Source of the DNA: an uncultured Allosphingosinicella sp.
GTDB taxonomy: Bacteria; Pseudomonadota; Alphaproteobacteria; Sphingomonadales; Sphingomonadaceae
Length of the DNA stretch: 10,412 nucleotides
Direction of reading: 5' to 3'
NCBI GenBank assembly: GCA_934539295.1
Contig: CAKTCN010000056.1
Span: forward strand, 1 to 10,412
Made by a program: the position numbers and the translations under genes. The first letter of the stretch is position 1; every line of letters begins with the position of its first letter. Below the pieces are notes generated by a model. That model was given only the letters and a program-made list of their open reading frames with translations, did not search any database and was not told the DNA's origin. Shown here piece by piece: positions 1 through 8,238 of this stretch.

Positions 1-1071
1 GAGCGCCACGAGAGCCGCCGCATCGACAACCAGCTGCGCGGCCGCTCCGGCCGCCAGGGCGACCCCGGCCTCAGCCGCTTCTACCTGAGCCTCGACGACG
101 ATCTGCTGCGCATCTTCGGCCCGCAGACCGCCTTTGCGCGCCTGATGAACAAGAACCTGGCCGATGGCGAGGCGATCGTCTCGCCCTGGATCTCCAAGGC
201 GATCGAGACCGCGCAGAAGAAGGTCGAGGCGCGCAACTACGACATCCGCAAGCAGGTCGTCGAATATGATGACGTGATGAACGATCAGCGCAAGGTCATC
301 TACGAGCAGCGCGCCGACATCATGGACGCCGAGACGATCGGCGACGTGGTCGAGGACATGCGGGCCGAGACGGTCAACGGCATCGTCGGGGAGGCGTGCC
401 CGCCCAACACCTATCCCGAGCAGTGGGACGTGGAACTGCTGAAGACCCGCGTTCGCGACCTGTTGAACCTCGAGCCGCCGATCGACGACTGGCTGAAGGA
501 AGAGGCGGTCGATCCTGAGATACTGGAAGAGCGCATCCGCGGCATGGCGGACGAGGCACTGGCGGCCAAGACGGCTGAACTAGAGCCGGAAACGTACGTG
601 CAGATCGAGAAGAGCATCCTGCTGCAGGCGCTCGACCTGCACTGGAAGGAGCATCTCGCCATGCTCGACGCGCTGCGTCAGGTCATTCACCTGCGCGCTT
701 ATGCGCAGAAGAAGCCGATCGACGAATATAAGCATGAGGCGTTCCAGCAGTTCGAGCGCATGCTGAACCAGATCCGGGAGTCGGTGACGCGCACGCTGGC
801 TTATGCGCAGTTCACCTTCCAGGTGCCCGAGGTACCGGATTTCCCCGAGATCCCCGACTTCGTCACGACCCATATCGACCCGTTCACGGGCGACGACGAC
901 AGCGCCGATATCGACCGCGCCACCGGCACGATCATGTCGCGCCTGCCCCCGATGCAGAGCCCGCAGCCCGACATGCCGGCGAGTGGTGCCGTGGCCGAGC
1001 CGGAAAGCCGGAACGCGCCCTGCCCCTGTGGATCGGGCCGCAAGTACAAGCATTGCCACGGGGCTTTGTGA
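1..1071 (+). CDS. secA: Protein translocase subunit SecA, C-terminal part (5' end outside window)
   Basis: SecA is the ATPase motor that drives preproteins through the SecYEG channel at the inner membrane. The frame is open from base 1 and shows 356 residues, roughly the last 40% of a typical SecA of about 900. The fragment opens in the second nucleotide-binding fold with the conserved arginine-finger motif [10 protein letters not shown] (visible residues 14-23). The helical scaffold follows ([18 protein letters not shown], then [11 protein letters not shown]), and then the [16 protein letters not shown] and [18 protein letters not shown] stretches. The extreme C-terminus carries the SecB/lipid-interacting zinc motif Cys-X-Cys-X8-Cys-His (C341, C343, C352, H353 of the fragment). 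The stop is TGA at 1069-1071. The linker before the zinc motif is acidic and proline-rich, as is usual. It converges with the hemerythrin-like gene, with a repeat and a terminator between them. Identification is essentially certain. Confidence 0.98.
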   Translation, partial: ERHESRRIDNQLRGRSGRQGDPGLSRFYLSLDDDLLRIFGPQTAFARLMNKNLADGEAIVSPWISKAIETAQKKVEARNYDIRKQVVEYDDVMNDQRKVIYEQRADIMDAETIGDVVEDMRAETVNGIVGEACPPNTYPEQWDVELLKTRVRDLLNLEPPIDDWLKEEAVDPEILEERIRGMADEALAAKTAELEPETYVQIEKSILLQALDLHWKEHLAMLDALRQVIHLRAYAQKKPIDEYKHEAFQQFERMLNQIRESVTRTLAYAQFTFQVPEVPDFPEIPDFVTTHIDPFTGDDDSADIDRATGTIMSRLPPMQSPQPDMPASGAVAEPESRNAPCPCGSGRKYKHCHGAL

Positions 1072-1081
1072 CCTACACTGG

Positions 1082-1163
1082 GTCATTGCGAGGAGCGTAG
1101 CGACGAAGCAATCCAGTGGGCCGCGGAGTCAGCCCTGGATTGCTTCGCTCTGCTCGCAATGAC
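1082..1163. repeat. Imperfect palindromic repeat after secA
   Basis: The left arm (1082-1116, beginning GTCATTGCGAGGAGC and ending GAAGCAATCCAG) is the inverted complement of the right arm (1135-1163, CTGGATTGCTTCG...CTCGCAATGAC). The left arm carries about six extra bases in its middle, and the spacer is about 18 bases. The whole unit could fold into a long hairpin in RNA. Palindromes of this general sequence are dispersed between genes in many proteobacterial genomes, so it is probably one copy of a multi-copy element. Copy number cannot be seen from this window. Confidence 0.8.
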
Positions 1164-1189
1164 GTAGTGGGGAGAACATCCCGTATAGA

Positions 1190-1224
1190 AAAGGGCCGGC
1201 TCGCACTTCGCGAACCGGCCCTTT
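1190..1224. terminator. Bidirectional rho-independent terminator between secA and the hemerythrin gene
   Basis: A perfect 10-bp stem AAAGGGCCGG (1190-1199) pairs with CCGGCCCTTT (1215-1224) around a 15-base loop. It sits exactly between two convergent stops (1071 on + and 1244 on -). The A/T-rich stem ends give short U runs on both strands: CCCTTTCT reading rightward and CCCTTTTCTAT reading leftward. It should therefore terminate both genes. Confidence 0.8.
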
Positions 1225-1243
1225 CTCGTACTGTCCGAACAGG

Positions 1244-1855
1244 TCAGGCGAACATGAAGCCTTCCTTGTTCATCATGGCGGTCAGCTCCTTGTTCTTCTC
1301 AGGGGAGAGTTGGGCCTTGAGGCGCGGGAACAGGTCGTTCTCCTCCTCGCGCATATGGTCCTCGATCATGGCTCGGAACTCCTTCACTGTGGCGAGCCAC
1401 TTGGGATCGTCGTTGGCGAGTTCCTGCAAGTCGTAGAGATAGGTCTTCACATAGCCATGCTCGGTGGTGAGTTCGTCGGCATCGGCGGTGAGGCCGGCTT
1501 CGCGCATGGCAGGATAAATCACCATCTCTTCTTCGATCGCATGCTTGGACAAAGCGAACTTGAGCTGGTGCAGCAGGATGGACCGCTTGCCCTTGGCGCT
1601 ATTATCCGTCGCCTCCATCTTGTCGAACAAGGCGAGCGTCGCCTTGTGCTCGGCGATCAGCGCCTTGTCCCACTCGCCGGCCGCGCCGCTGGCTGACTGG
1701 ATCAGGAACTTGCGTCCGTAATTGGCGACGAAGCCGGCGGCTGCACCGGCCAGCGCCGCGCCGATCAGCATGCCGTTATCCTTGTTGCCCCATGAAAAGG
1801 CGCTCTTGTCTTCGCTCTTTGCCGAACGGCGAGTCTCCGTCTTGGTAACCATCAT
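1244..1855 (-). CDS. Hemerythrin-like (HHE domain) protein with N-terminal hydrophobic segment
   Basis: This 203-aa protein has a C-terminal four-helix HHE cation-binding fold (about residues 62-185). Candidate diiron ligands fall in the right order: H70 (IAEH), H105 with E109 (KHAIEEE), H133 (TTEH), and H167 with E171 (DHMREEE). Family members bind a non-haem diiron centre and have been linked to O2, NO or peroxide sensing and to iron or stress handling; the role here is inferred. Residues 28-44 form a small-residue hydrophobic stretch (GMLIGAALAGAAAGFVA) that may anchor it in or at the membrane. That is less usual for soluble hemerythrins. AGGAG at 1865-1861 lies 5 bases before the first ATG (1855) and 8 before the second (1852), so either could be used. 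An EcfG-like promoter precedes it, suggesting general-stress control. It is divergent from the gene at 2016. Confidence 0.9.
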   Translation of the reverse strand: MMVTKTETRRSAKSEDKSAFSWGNKDNGMLIGAALAGAAAGFVANYGRKFLIQSASGAAGEWDKALIAEHKATLALFDKMEATDNSAKGKRSILLHQLKFALSKHAIEEEMVIYPAMREAGLTADADELTTEHGYVKTYLYDLQELANDDPKWLATVKEFRAMIEDHMREEENDLFPRLKAQLSPEKNKELTAMMNKEGFMFA

Positions 1856-1881
1856 CTGATCTCCTGAAGTCTTTGCGCGAG

Positions 1882-1907
1882 AACAGCCGGGCCAAGGACA
1901 CAGTTCC
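1882..1907 (-). promoter_or_regulatory. Candidate EcfG-type (general stress) promoter for the hemerythrin gene
   Basis: On the minus strand, GGAAC (1907-1903) is followed after 17 bases by TGTT (1885-1882). Alphaproteobacterial EcfG sigma factors recognise GGAAC-N16/17-cGTT, so only the first -10 base departs from consensus. Transcription would begin about 20 bases before the ATG at 1855, leaving room for the AGGAG ribosome site. The match is short and unproven. Confidence 0.5.
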
Positions 1908-2015
1908 TCCTGCGAATGACTAGCAGCTGCGTCCGAAAGTGCGGCGCGCGCGGCGAGTTCAGGCGACCCGAACAGCAGATGCGCGTTGAAGGCGCTATGT
2001 TTGAGGGAGATTGTA

Positions 2016-2507
2016 ATGACGGATCAGATTGAGGGGACCGCCTCGCGCGGTCTCAAGAGCAGCGCCACCATCTTCGACACGCTCGCACATGGCCTCGGCT
2101 GGTTCAGCATTGGCCTCGGCATCGCCGAAATCGCCGCACCAGGCGCGATCGCGCGTGCGGTGGGCCTGGAGGGCAAGGAAGGACTGATCAGGGCCTATGG
2201 CGCGCGTGAGATCAGCGCGGGCGCTCTGGCCCTCACCGATGCCACCCAGCCGGCGATCTGGAGCCGCGTGGGCGGCGACCTGCTGGATCTCGGTACGCTC
2301 GCCATCGGCTACAGCAATGCACGCGAGGACCAGAAGAAGGGCGCCACGATTGCGATCGCGACGGTAGCGGCCGTGACTCTGGTCGATCTGGTGGTGGCAG
2401 GCGGACTGCTGCGCGACCGCAGGCAGGATCGTGCGAAAACGCAGGAATATAAGGCGGCGGCGGTCAATGCGTCTGCGGAGGCACCGCGTCAGTTCGAATT
2501 GGCTTAG
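2016..2507 (+). CDS. Small multi-span membrane protein of unknown function
   Basis: This 163-aa protein is not recognised as a characterised family. The ATG at 2016 is preferred over an upstream in-frame TTG at 1986 because GGGAGA (2005-2010) lies just before it. Hydrophobic stretches are seen at about residues 27-48 (HGLGWFSIGLGIAEIAAPGA begins near 25), about 87-99 (LLDLGTLAIGY) and about 110-132 (ATIAIATVAAVTLVDLVVAGG). The middle reads IRAYGAREISAGAL then a WSRVGGDLLDL stretch. This resembles, from memory, the membrane domain of proteins often found beside or fused to SRPBCC/cyclase-like domains in alphaproteobacteria, but no such domain is present here. The C-terminus is charged and Ala-rich (RRQDRAKTQEYKAAAV). 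It is divergent from the hemerythrin-like gene and may share its stress setting. A weak EcfG-like pattern upstream (GCGAC-N16-CGTT, 1963-1987) is too degenerate to rely on. Confidence 0.75.
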   Translation: MTDQIEGTASRGLKSSATIFDTLAHGLGWFSIGLGIAEIAAPGAIARAVGLEGKEGLIRAYGAREISAGALALTDATQPAIWSRVGGDLLDLGTLAIGYSNAREDQKKGATIAIATVAAVTLVDLVVAGGLLRDRRQDRAKTQEYKAAAVNASAEAPRQFELA

Positions 2508-2520
2508 GTTATCCCACCAC

Positions 2521-2590
2521 CGTTTGCTTCGAGCGAAGTCGAGAAGCGGGTCACCGGTGCTGCGTTTCTCGATTACGCTCGAAACGAACG
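2521..2590. repeat. Second imperfect palindromic repeat, between the membrane protein gene and tRNA-Asn
   Basis: The left arm 2521-2547 (CGTTTGCTTCGAGCGAAGTC...) and right arm 2564-2590 (GTTTCTCGATTACGCTCG...) are 27-base inverted copies with about six mismatches around a 16-base spacer. The core TTCGAGCG / CGCTCGAA and TCGAGAA / TTCTCGA blocks match exactly. The sequence differs from the palindrome after secA, so it is a separate repeat family. It may also act as a terminator for the gene ending at 2507, although no clear U tract follows. No coding sequence is supported in 2508-2652. Confidence 0.7.
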
Positions 2591-2652
2591 GCGTTGAAGG
2601 TCCTAGACGCTGGGACCTTGATGATATGACGATGTGGAATGATGTTGCCTGG

Positions 2653-2727
2653 TGGCTCCGGCGGTAGGATTCGAACCTACGACCAACGGATTAACAGTCC
2701 GCTGCGCTACCGCTGCGCCACGCCGGA
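2653..2727 (-). tRNA. tRNA-Asn (anticodon GTT)
   Basis: Read on the minus strand, the 5' acceptor strand TCCGGCG (2727-2721) pairs with CGCCGGA (2663-2657). A G discriminator base and an encoded CCA (2655-2653) follow. The D arm is GCGC-AGCGGTA-GCGC. The anticodon loop CTGTTAA carries GTT at 2695-2693. The T arm is GTAGG-TTCGAAT-CCTAC. All four stems form, with one G-U pair in the anticodon stem. It reads AAC and AAU codons. It lies 76 bases downstream of nadK on the same strand. Confidence 0.97.
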
Positions 2728-2742
2728 ATGACCAGGCTGGGC

Positions 2743-2759
2743 CGCCCTGTTCAAGGGCG
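2743..2759. other. Small hairpin between nadK and tRNA-Asn
   Basis: CGCCCT (2743-2748) and AGGGCG (2754-2759) form a 6-bp stem with a 5-base loop. It is in the 76-base gap between the nadK stop and the tRNA. It may contribute to 3'-end formation of nadK mRNA or to tRNA processing, but there is no U run, so it is not called a terminator. Confidence 0.3.
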
Positions 2760-2803
2760 AGGCCGGCCCTATGCCGTATGTTTCTGGGGACTGCAAGCGC
2801 CTT

Positions 2804-3586
2804 TCAGGCAGTAAATTGCTCCATCGTGATCCGCTCGTCCAATGCATGCTCCGGATCGAACAGGAGCGTGAGTTCGCGCGAGCGGTCCACGCGGATGCTG
2901 ACCGTCTCGACTTCGCGTACTTCAAGGTTGTCCGCCACAGCGGAGACGGGGCGCTTTTTGGAGTCGAGCACGCGGAAGCGGATGTCGAGATCGTCGGGGA
3001 TGAGCGCGCCGCGCCACCGCCGTGGCCGGAACGGACTGATAGGGGTCAGCGCGACGAGATTGGAGCCAAGCGGAAGGATAGGACCGTGGGCAGATAAATT
3101 ATAGGCAGTGGAGCCGACGGGTGTCGCCACCATCACGCCGTCCGCCACGAGCTGCGGCAGCACCACACGCTCGCCCACCGAAATCTCGATCCAGGCCGTC
3201 TGGCGAGTCTCACGAAGCAGCGAGACTTCGTTGAAGGCGGTGTCCTCCACCACGTCGCCGCCGACCGTCACCGACCGCATCGCAAGCGGTGCGACGGATA
3301 CCGGTTTGGCGCGTGCAACCCGATCACCGAGCCCCTGAACATTCCAATCGTTCATGAGGAAACCGACGGTACCGCGATTCATGCCGAAAACCGGCTTCAC
3401 ACAGCCATGGTCGAGCATGTCGTGCAGTGTCTGAAGAAGGAAGCCGTCTCCGCCGAGCGCGACAACGATGTCGGCATTCCCGGTCTCAACGAAGGGGTAG
3501 CTGGCGCGAAGCACAGATTCGGCTGCCTTGCCCTCTTCCGTGGGCGAGGCCGTAAGGGCCATTCTGATGGTCGGGCCCGTCGCCAT
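2804..3586 (-). CDS. nadK: NAD kinase
   Basis: This cytosolic enzyme phosphorylates NAD to NADP using ATP or polyphosphate. At 260 aa it is in the usual range for alphaproteobacterial NadK. The signature GGDG is at residues 45-48 (ALGGDGFLLQTLH, catalytic Asp47). It is followed by GMNRGTVGFLMND, then FNEVSLLR with the conserved Asn-Glu, and DGVMVATPVGSTAYNLSAHG, the nucleotide-binding loop. The chosen start is the ATG at 3586, giving MATGPTIRMALTASP, which matches the point where family members begin. The frame stays open far upstream, but that part overlaps trxA in another frame and looks non-coding. No good Shine-Dalgarno sequence precedes the ATG; the upstream bases are TTAGCTATTCTCTT, so a leaderless or weak start is possible. 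It is downstream of trxA on the same strand. NADP supply and thioredoxin function are linked through NADPH-dependent thioredoxin reductase. Confidence 0.95.
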   Translation of the reverse strand: MATGPTIRMALTASPTEEGKAAESVLRASYPFVETGNADIVVALGGDGFLLQTLHDMLDHGCVKPVFGMNRGTVGFLMNDWNVQGLGDRVARAKPVSVAPLAMRSVTVGGDVVEDTAFNEVSLLRETRQTAWIEISVGERVVLPQLVADGVMVATPVGSTAYNLSAHGPILPLGSNLVALTPISPFRPRRWRGALIPDDLDIRFRVLDSKKRPVSAVADNLEVREVETVSIRVDRSRELTLLFDPEHALDERITMEQFTA

Positions 3587-3646
3587 AAGAGAATAGCTAA
3601 GATGGTGGCGCGCCGAGCGCAAGCAGGGTCGCGGCGCGGGATAATT

Positions 3647-3691
3647 GCGCTGCCCTCCTCCCACGCACCTGCGCAAGGAAGAGGGCAATGC
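3647..3691 (-). terminator. Probable stem-loop terminator downstream of trxA
   Basis: The arms GCGCTGCCCTCCTCC (3647-3661) and GGAAGAGGGCAATGC (3677-3691) are inverted copies with a few mismatches. They lie immediately after the trxA stop in transcription order. The tail on the minus strand is only AATTAT, so termination may be partial and let nadK be read through. Bases 3587-3699 hold nothing else recognisable. Confidence 0.5.
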
Positions 3692-3699
3692 CGCCAGTC

Positions 3700-4020
3700 T
3701 TACAGCTGCTGTTCGAGCCAGCCCTGGATGGCGCTCTTGGGGGCGGCACCGACCTTGGTGGCAGCCGGGGCGCCGTCCTTGAACAGGATCATGGTCGGAA
3801 TACCACGCACGCCGTAGCGGGAAGGCGCATCGGGATTGTCGTCGATGTTCAGCTTGGCGATGGTCACCTTCTCGCCCAATTCCTTGCTGATTTCCTCGAG
3901 CGCGGGAGCGATCATCCGGCACGGACCGCACCATTCTGCCCAGAAGTCCACGAGCACGGGGCCGCTCGCGCCCAGCACGTCGTTCTGGAAGCTGTCATCA
4001 GTGACGGTCTTGGTAGCCAT
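3700..4020 (-). CDS. trxA: Thioredoxin
   Basis: Thioredoxin reduces protein disulfides in the cytoplasm and is itself recharged by thioredoxin reductase and NADPH. The 106-aa length is typical of TrxA. The redox site WCGPC has its cysteines at residues 31 and 34 ([14 protein letters not shown]). The cis-proline loop GIPT places Pro75 beside it, and the buried Asp25 is present (VLVDFW). The start at 4020 ([11 protein letters not shown]) is supported by AGGAG six bases upstream; an open extension to 4074 has no such support. It follows addA by 50 bases on the same strand, a neighbour pair often seen in alphaproteobacteria. It could be transcribed with addA or from a promoter inside the end of addA. 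Confidence 0.97.
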   Translation of the reverse strand: MATKTVTDDSFQNDVLGASGPVLVDFWAEWCGPCRMIAPALEEISKELGEKVTIAKLNIDDNPDAPSRYGVRGIPTMILFKDGAPAATKVGAAPKSAIQGWLEQQL

Positions 4021-4070
4021 GTCGATCTCCTGAAAGGTTGAAGGCGATGTAGGGAGCCGCCCGTTCCCGC

Positions 4071-7000
4071 TCAAGCGGGTGCGTGGGCAGCAAGTGTTTC
4101 AGCATCGAGCACGAACGGGATCGGCCCCGCCGTATAAAGGAGGGTGGCGGTCACCGGCCTGCCCGGAAAGACGATGTCGAGCGCTGCGACATAGGCTGCC
4201 ATCTGACGGATATGCTGCACAGGAATGTCGGCCTCGCTCCTCGGCGGGCGCCGATCAGTCTTGAAGTCGGCCAGTCGGATCAGGTCGGGACCGATCGCCA
4301 GGCGATCGACGGTGCCGGAAACGACCACACCATTGGCGAGGACGGCCGCAATCGGCGCCTCCGCCAGCGTATCGGCAGCGAACAAGTCGGTGAAGCGCGG
4401 ATCGCTGATGACCCGGCACACATCGTGCACCAGCGCAGCGCGAACCGCGGCATCGGCAACGCCTGCCGAGCGCTCCAGCCACCTGTCCGCCCGCATCTCC
4501 CGTTCCTCGACCAGCACGCCAGGCAAGCGTTCGAACAGGCGGTGTAGCAGCTTACCGCGACGTGCAGCCTCGCGCATGGCGGGCGTCGGCGGCGCGTCTG
4601 CCACCTCGTCGTCGCCGATCGCCGAGGGCGCAAGCGGCCGCGGCGGACGTGCCTCGAGCGGCGCAGGCTGGTGCAGCCATGCCGGCAGCGGCAGGGGCAT
4701 GCGCCTGGCGACCGCCGGGGCGTGCTTAGCAGCGATCTCGGTCGCTCCGAAGCGCCGGGCCGTTCTCCACAGCTCATCCTCGCGCCATTCGCATCCAAGA
4801 CCATCCATGGATCGCTCGATCGCACTGAACCAGCTGCGCGGCGATGGTCCGCCACTGTCGGCGGCACCGAGCGCGCCGCCTACGTAAAGCCTTTCCTCCG
4901 CACGCGTCATGGCGACGTAGAGCAACCGCCAATGCTCCTGCGCATCGCGGCGGTCCTGCGCCGAGAGCTGCGCGGCGAGCGGCTCCGCAAGCTCGTCCTT
5001 GCGCGGCCGGAACAGTGGAAGCGCAGGTGCGTCGTCGATGACGAGTTCCACCGACCCTCCGCGCGACCGATCGGGGTCCACGCACGCGTCCGCCAGTATG
5101 ACCACCGGCGATTGCAGCCCTTTAGACCCGTGCGCGGTCATGACGCGCACCGCATCGAGCGGCGCAGACGGATCGCGCACGATCTCGACATCGCCCCGTG
5201 CGAACCAGTCGAGGAAGCGCTGGAGCGAAGCAGGGCCCTTCATTTCGAAATCCAGCGCGCCTGCGAGCAGTTCTTCGATCGGGTCACGTGCTTCAGGACC
5301 CAGCCGCTCCAGCAACTTGCGCCGTCCCTGCAACGGGCCGGACAGGATCGTTTCGAAGAACTGATGAGGCGACGTATAGTCGACCATGGCGAGCAGTGCG
5401 CCAAGCGCCTCGCACCGATCGCGAACGCTGTCCCACAGGCTGCCGGGACGAGCATGCGCGGCTTCCAGCAATTCATCCTGTGACCAGCCGATTAGCGGCG
5501 AGACCAACAGGCCGGCGAGGTTAAGGTCATCGAGCGGTTGTACGGCAAAGCGCGCGGCCGCAAGCATATCCTGGACCGCCAACGGCGCCGACAGCAGCAA
5601 GCGATCGACGCCTGCCACGGGGACACCTTCAGCATGAAGCCGGGCAACGATGAGCGCGGCGAGGGTCGAGCGCCGACGAACCAGGATCAGAATGTCCTCC
5701 GGCTTCAACGGCCGCTTCTTGGCCTCGACATGGAAGGGATTATCGAGCCATCGTTTGATCTGGCGTGCGAGCTGTCCGGCATAGCGGCGTACGGTGTCGC
5801 TGACCCAGCCTTCCTCTCCCGGATCTTCGCCATCGTCTTCGCTTTCTTCGGAGTAAGGCTGCCACAACACCACCGAACCGGGACGGCCGGTATGATGCGC
5901 CTCATGCGCCCGTGGCGAGCGGGGAAGACCAAGTGTGTCGTGGCCGAGGTTTTCGACGACGCGATCGACCAGCGCCAGGATCTCGGGAGCCGAGCGAAAA
6001 CTGCGATCCATCGACAGGTCGAGGAAGTCGCGATCTACGCCGGCAGCCTCGCGCGCGAACCAGGCCCGTGCCACCTCGAAGCTGTCCGGATCGGTGCCCT
6101 GGAAGCCGAAGATGGCCTGCTTGAAGTCTCCGACGGTAAAGATGGTACGGCGGCCCTGCGACGCCCCCTCCCCCGCGAAATACTCGAGCGCGATGGCGCG
6201 CACGATGTTCCACTGCCGCTCGTTCGTGTCCTGCGCCTCGTCGACCAGGATGTGGTCGGTCGACTGATCGAGCTTGTAGCGCACCCATTCACCCATTCCA
6301 GGCGTCAGCAACAACTCCTCAGCGCGGCGGATTAGGTCGTCAAAATCGATCAGCCCAGCAGCGCGCTTGGCATCGGCATAGCTAAGCGCAAATGCCTGAC
6401 CCGCACGCAGGCCGGCAGCGAAGATTGCGACCAGCCGCGCGGTGCGCCGCATGGCGACCAGCCGCGTGCAGCATTCGAACGCGGCAGTGGCAAGCCTGGC
6501 ATAATCCTCATGCTGCGGCGCCTGTCCTTTGCCGAAGGATCGGATCTCGCCATCCTTCTTGGCCCAGACGGCATGAAGGTCGTCAAGCAACAAGCCACGC
6601 CGGGCAGGCTCCGCGGCTAGCCACGCTTCGCACAAGGAGGCGCGTTGAGGGCCGCTCTTGGCGGTCCAGCTCCCGTTGAGCTGGCTGATTCGCCGCAGCG
6701 CATCGACGTCGAACACCGTGTCACAACATTGGGCGGCAATCGCCTCCTCGATCTCGCCGGCTGGCAAGTCGAAGGCGCGGCGCAGCCGTGCCTCGATGCC
6801 TTGCCGGGGGCCAATCTCCTCCAGAGCAATGGGTGCACGGGCGCACTGCATCAGGAACGATTCGGCGCCTCCCTCCCCCAATCTGTGGCTCAAGGCCTGC
6901 ATATCGGCGAGGAGGCCGAGGTCGCCTTCACCCTCCGCCTTCACCAGCAGGTCGGCGAGCGTGCGGCGGGCGAGCAATTGTTCCTCCCTCCCCTCCAGCG

Positions 7001-7448
7001 GCCGAAATCCCGGAACCAAGCCTGCTTCCGCCGGAAAGGCGCCGAGCAAGGATTGGGAAAAAGCATGGATGGTCTGAATGCGCAGCCCGCCACCTGAAGC
7101 ATCCAGCACACGCGCGAAGAGCGTGCGGGCATGATCGCGCATCTCCGGCCCCGGATCTTCGCCAAGCGCGAGGAGCTCACGCCCCAGATCGGCATCCTTC
7201 AGCCGCACCCAATAAGCGAGCCGTTCCTGGATGCGGTGCGCCATCTCGGCCGCACCGGCCTTCGTGAATGTCAGGCACAGGATCGCGGACGCATCTACGC
7301 CCGACAGGAGCAGGCGCAGCACGCGGGCGGTCAGCACGTGCGTCTTGCCCGTTCCTGCCGAAGCCGAGAGCGCGGCATGGTCGATCGGGGAGGATGCACG
7401 CAGCTGGTCGCCGCCGAGAGGCGCCAGCGGCTTAAGGCGGCTACGCAT
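4071..7448 (-). CDS. addA: Double-strand-break repair helicase/nuclease AddA
   Basis: AddA is the RecB-like subunit of the AddAB helicase-nuclease, which resects DNA ends and prepares 3' tails for RecA. The 1125-aa protein shows the UvrD/SF1 motifs in order: Walker [10 protein letters not shown] (28-36), Walker B DEAQDT (403-408), [12 protein letters not shown] (from G440), MDRSFRS (480-486), [10 protein letters not shown] (H773) and [12 protein letters not shown] (M847). The C-terminal RecB-family nuclease is intact. It has a His in LLHRLFERL (H969), GTVDRL with D1048, DFKTDR with D1061 and K1063, and QMAAY with Q1082 and Y1086. The ATG at 7448 has an in-frame stop just upstream and no strong ribosome site. 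A partner addB normally sits directly upstream; here wrbA is upstream instead. A small CCCGC-TTGA-GCGGG hairpin spans the stop codon (4066-4079). Identification is firm. Confidence 0.96.
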   Translation of the reverse strand: MRSRLKPLAPLGGDQLRASSPIDHAALSASAGTGKTHVLTARVLRLLLSGVDASAILCLTFTKAGAAEMAHRIQERLAYWVRLKDADLGRELLALGEDPGPEMRDHARTLFARVLDASGGGLRIQTIHAFSQSLLGAFPAEAGLVPGFRPLEGREEQLLARRTLADLLVKAEGEGDLGLLADMQALSHRLGEGGAESFLMQCARAPIALEEIGPRQGIEARLRRAFDLPAGEIEEAIAAQCCDTVFDVDALRRISQLNGSWTAKSGPQRASLCEAWLAAEPARRGLLLDDLHAVWAKKDGEIRSFGKGQAPQHEDYARLATAAFECCTRLVAMRRTARLVAIFAAGLRAGQAFALSYADAKRAAGLIDFDDLIRRAEELLLTPGMGEWVRYKLDQSTDHILVDEAQDTNERQWNIVRAIALEYFAGEGASQGRRTIFTVGDFKQAIFGFQGTDPDSFEVARAWFAREAAGVDRDFLDLSMDRSFRSAPEILALVDRVVENLGHDTLGLPRSPRAHEAHHTGRPGSVVLWQPYSEESEDDGEDPGEEGWVSDTVRRYAGQLARQIKRWLDNPFHVEAKKRPLKPEDILILVRRRSTLAALIVARLHAEGVPVAGVDRLLLSAPLAVQDMLAAARFAVQPLDDLNLAGLLVSPLIGWSQDELLEAAHARPGSLWDSVRDRCEALGALLAMVDYTSPHQFFETILSGPLQGRRKLLERLGPEARDPIEELLAGALDFEMKGPASLQRFLDWFARGDVEIVRDPSAPLDAVRVMTAHGSKGLQSPVVILADACVDPDRSRGGSVELVIDDAPALPLFRPRKDELAEPLAAQLSAQDRRDAQEHWRLLYVAMTRAEERLYVGGALGAADSGGPSPRSWFSAIERSMDGLGCEWREDELWRTARRFGATEIAAKHAPAVARRMPLPLPAWLHQPAPLEARPPRPLAPSAIGDDEVADAPPTPAMREAARRGKLLHRLFERLPGVLVEEREMRADRWLERSAGVADAAVRAALVHDVCRVISDPRFTDLFAADTLAEAPIAAVLANGVVVSGTVDRLAIGPDLIRLADFKTDRRPPRSEADIPVQHIRQMAAYVAALDIVFPGRPVTATLLYTAGPIPFVLDAETLAAHAPA

Positions 7449-7558
7449 GTTCGAAGCTGGATCTCACCCGACCCATCTAGAGCCTGATCACCCGAGGTGA
7501 AAGCGCTTCCCGCTTCCGCTGACGATGTGGGTCGGGCTCTCAAGATCGAAGTGGGAGC
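7449..7558. repeat. Structured 110-base gap between wrbA and addA with nested inverted repeats
   Basis: CCCGACCCA (7467-7475) and TGGGTCGGG (7528-7536) form a perfect 9-bp inverted repeat enclosing about 52 bases. Inside it, TCACC-CGA-GGTGA (7488-7500) forms a tight hairpin, and AAGCGCTT is a palindrome at 7501-7508. No gene is supported here. In transcription order it lies after the wrbA stop and before the addA ATG. It could terminate wrbA, act as an addA leader, or be one copy of a dispersed palindromic repeat. Confidence 0.55.
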
Positions 7559-8161
7559 TCAGGCTGGGAACAGCCTATTGGTTATCTCCGCCACGTGACG
7601 GCCCTGAAAACGAGCGCCTTCGAGTTCGTTCTGCGTCGGCTGGCGCGATCCGTCGCCGCCTGCGATGGTGGTCGCGCCATAAGGCGCACCGCCCGTGATC
7701 TCGTCGAGGCGCATCTGGCCCTGGAAACTGTAAGGCAGGCCGACCAGCACCATGCCGAGATGCAGCAGATTGGTATGGATTGCCATCAGGGTGGTTTCCT
7801 GGCCGCCATGCTGCGTTGCCGTGGAGGTGAAAGCCGACCCAACCTTTCCGTTCAGCGCACCGCGTGCCCATAGACCGCCGGTCTGGTCCAGGAAGTTCGC
7901 CATCTGCGACGCCATTCGTCCGTAGCGCGTGCCTACCCCCACGATGATCGCATCATAGTCCGGCAGCTCGTTGACGGTTGCGATCGGCGCAGCCTGGTCC
8001 AGCTTGTAGTGCGAGGAACGTGCAAGCTCCTCCGGCACCAATTCGGGCACGCGCTTGATATCGACCTGGGCACCCGCCGAACGCGCGCCTTCGGCGACGG
8101 CTTCCGCCATCTGCTCGATATGGCCATAAGCGGAATAATAAAGGACAAGGATGCGGCTCAT
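7559..8161 (-). CDS. wrbA: NAD(P)H:quinone oxidoreductase WrbA (flavodoxin-like, type IV)
   Basis: WrbA is a cytosolic FMN enzyme that reduces quinones by two electrons, avoiding semiquinone radicals, and is commonly stress-induced. The protein is 200 aa, the family's usual length. The N-terminal flavodoxin strand and phosphate loop read [16 protein letters not shown] (4-19). Further family blocks are [77 protein letters not shown] and [15 protein letters not shown]. The start at 8161 (MSRILV) is chosen because GGAG lies five bases upstream. An in-frame ATG at 8179 would add only six unlike residues (MMNGAV). A 26-codon micro-ORF lies 77 bases upstream on the same strand and may share its transcript. 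WrbA occupies the place next to addA where addB is often found. Confidence 0.96.
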   Translation of the reverse strand: MSRILVLYYSAYGHIEQMAEAVAEGARSAGAQVDIKRVPELVPEELARSSHYKLDQAAPIATVNELPDYDAIIVGVGTRYGRMASQMANFLDQTGGLWARGALNGKVGSAFTSTATQHGGQETTLMAIHTNLLHLGMVLVGLPYSFQGQMRLDEITGGAPYGATTIAGGDGSRQPTQNELEGARFQGRHVAEITNRLFPA

Positions 8162-8238
8162 GACGGCTCCATTCATCAAGGGATCGGATGGGAACGCAAG
8201 GCGCCACCTCCGGGTGCCGCTCGCACGGCTTGCACAGG

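Noticed and set aside
580..1086. Open frame of 168 codons on the minus strand opposite secA
   Set aside because: It is the complement of a conserved SecA region, with no ribosome site and no family resemblance.
3587..3934. Upstream extension of the nadK frame to 3934 giving a 376-aa protein
   Set aside because: The extra part overlaps trxA in a different frame, reads as Arg/Gly-rich shadow sequence, and known NAD kinases begin near the ATG at 3586.
4066..4079. CCCGC-TTGA-GCGGG hairpin at the addA stop as a terminator
   Set aside because: The stem is only 5 bp with no U run, and it lies just before the trxA ribosome site, so it is too weak to call.
4225..4887. Open frame of 220 codons on the plus strand
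   Set aside because: It is antisense to intact addA, is rich in Ser/Arg as expected of high-GC shadow frames, and matches no family.
8193..8218. EcfG-like promoter for wrbA (GCACC-N17-CGTT, minus strand)
   Set aside because: The -35 matches only three of five bases, so it cannot be told from chance.
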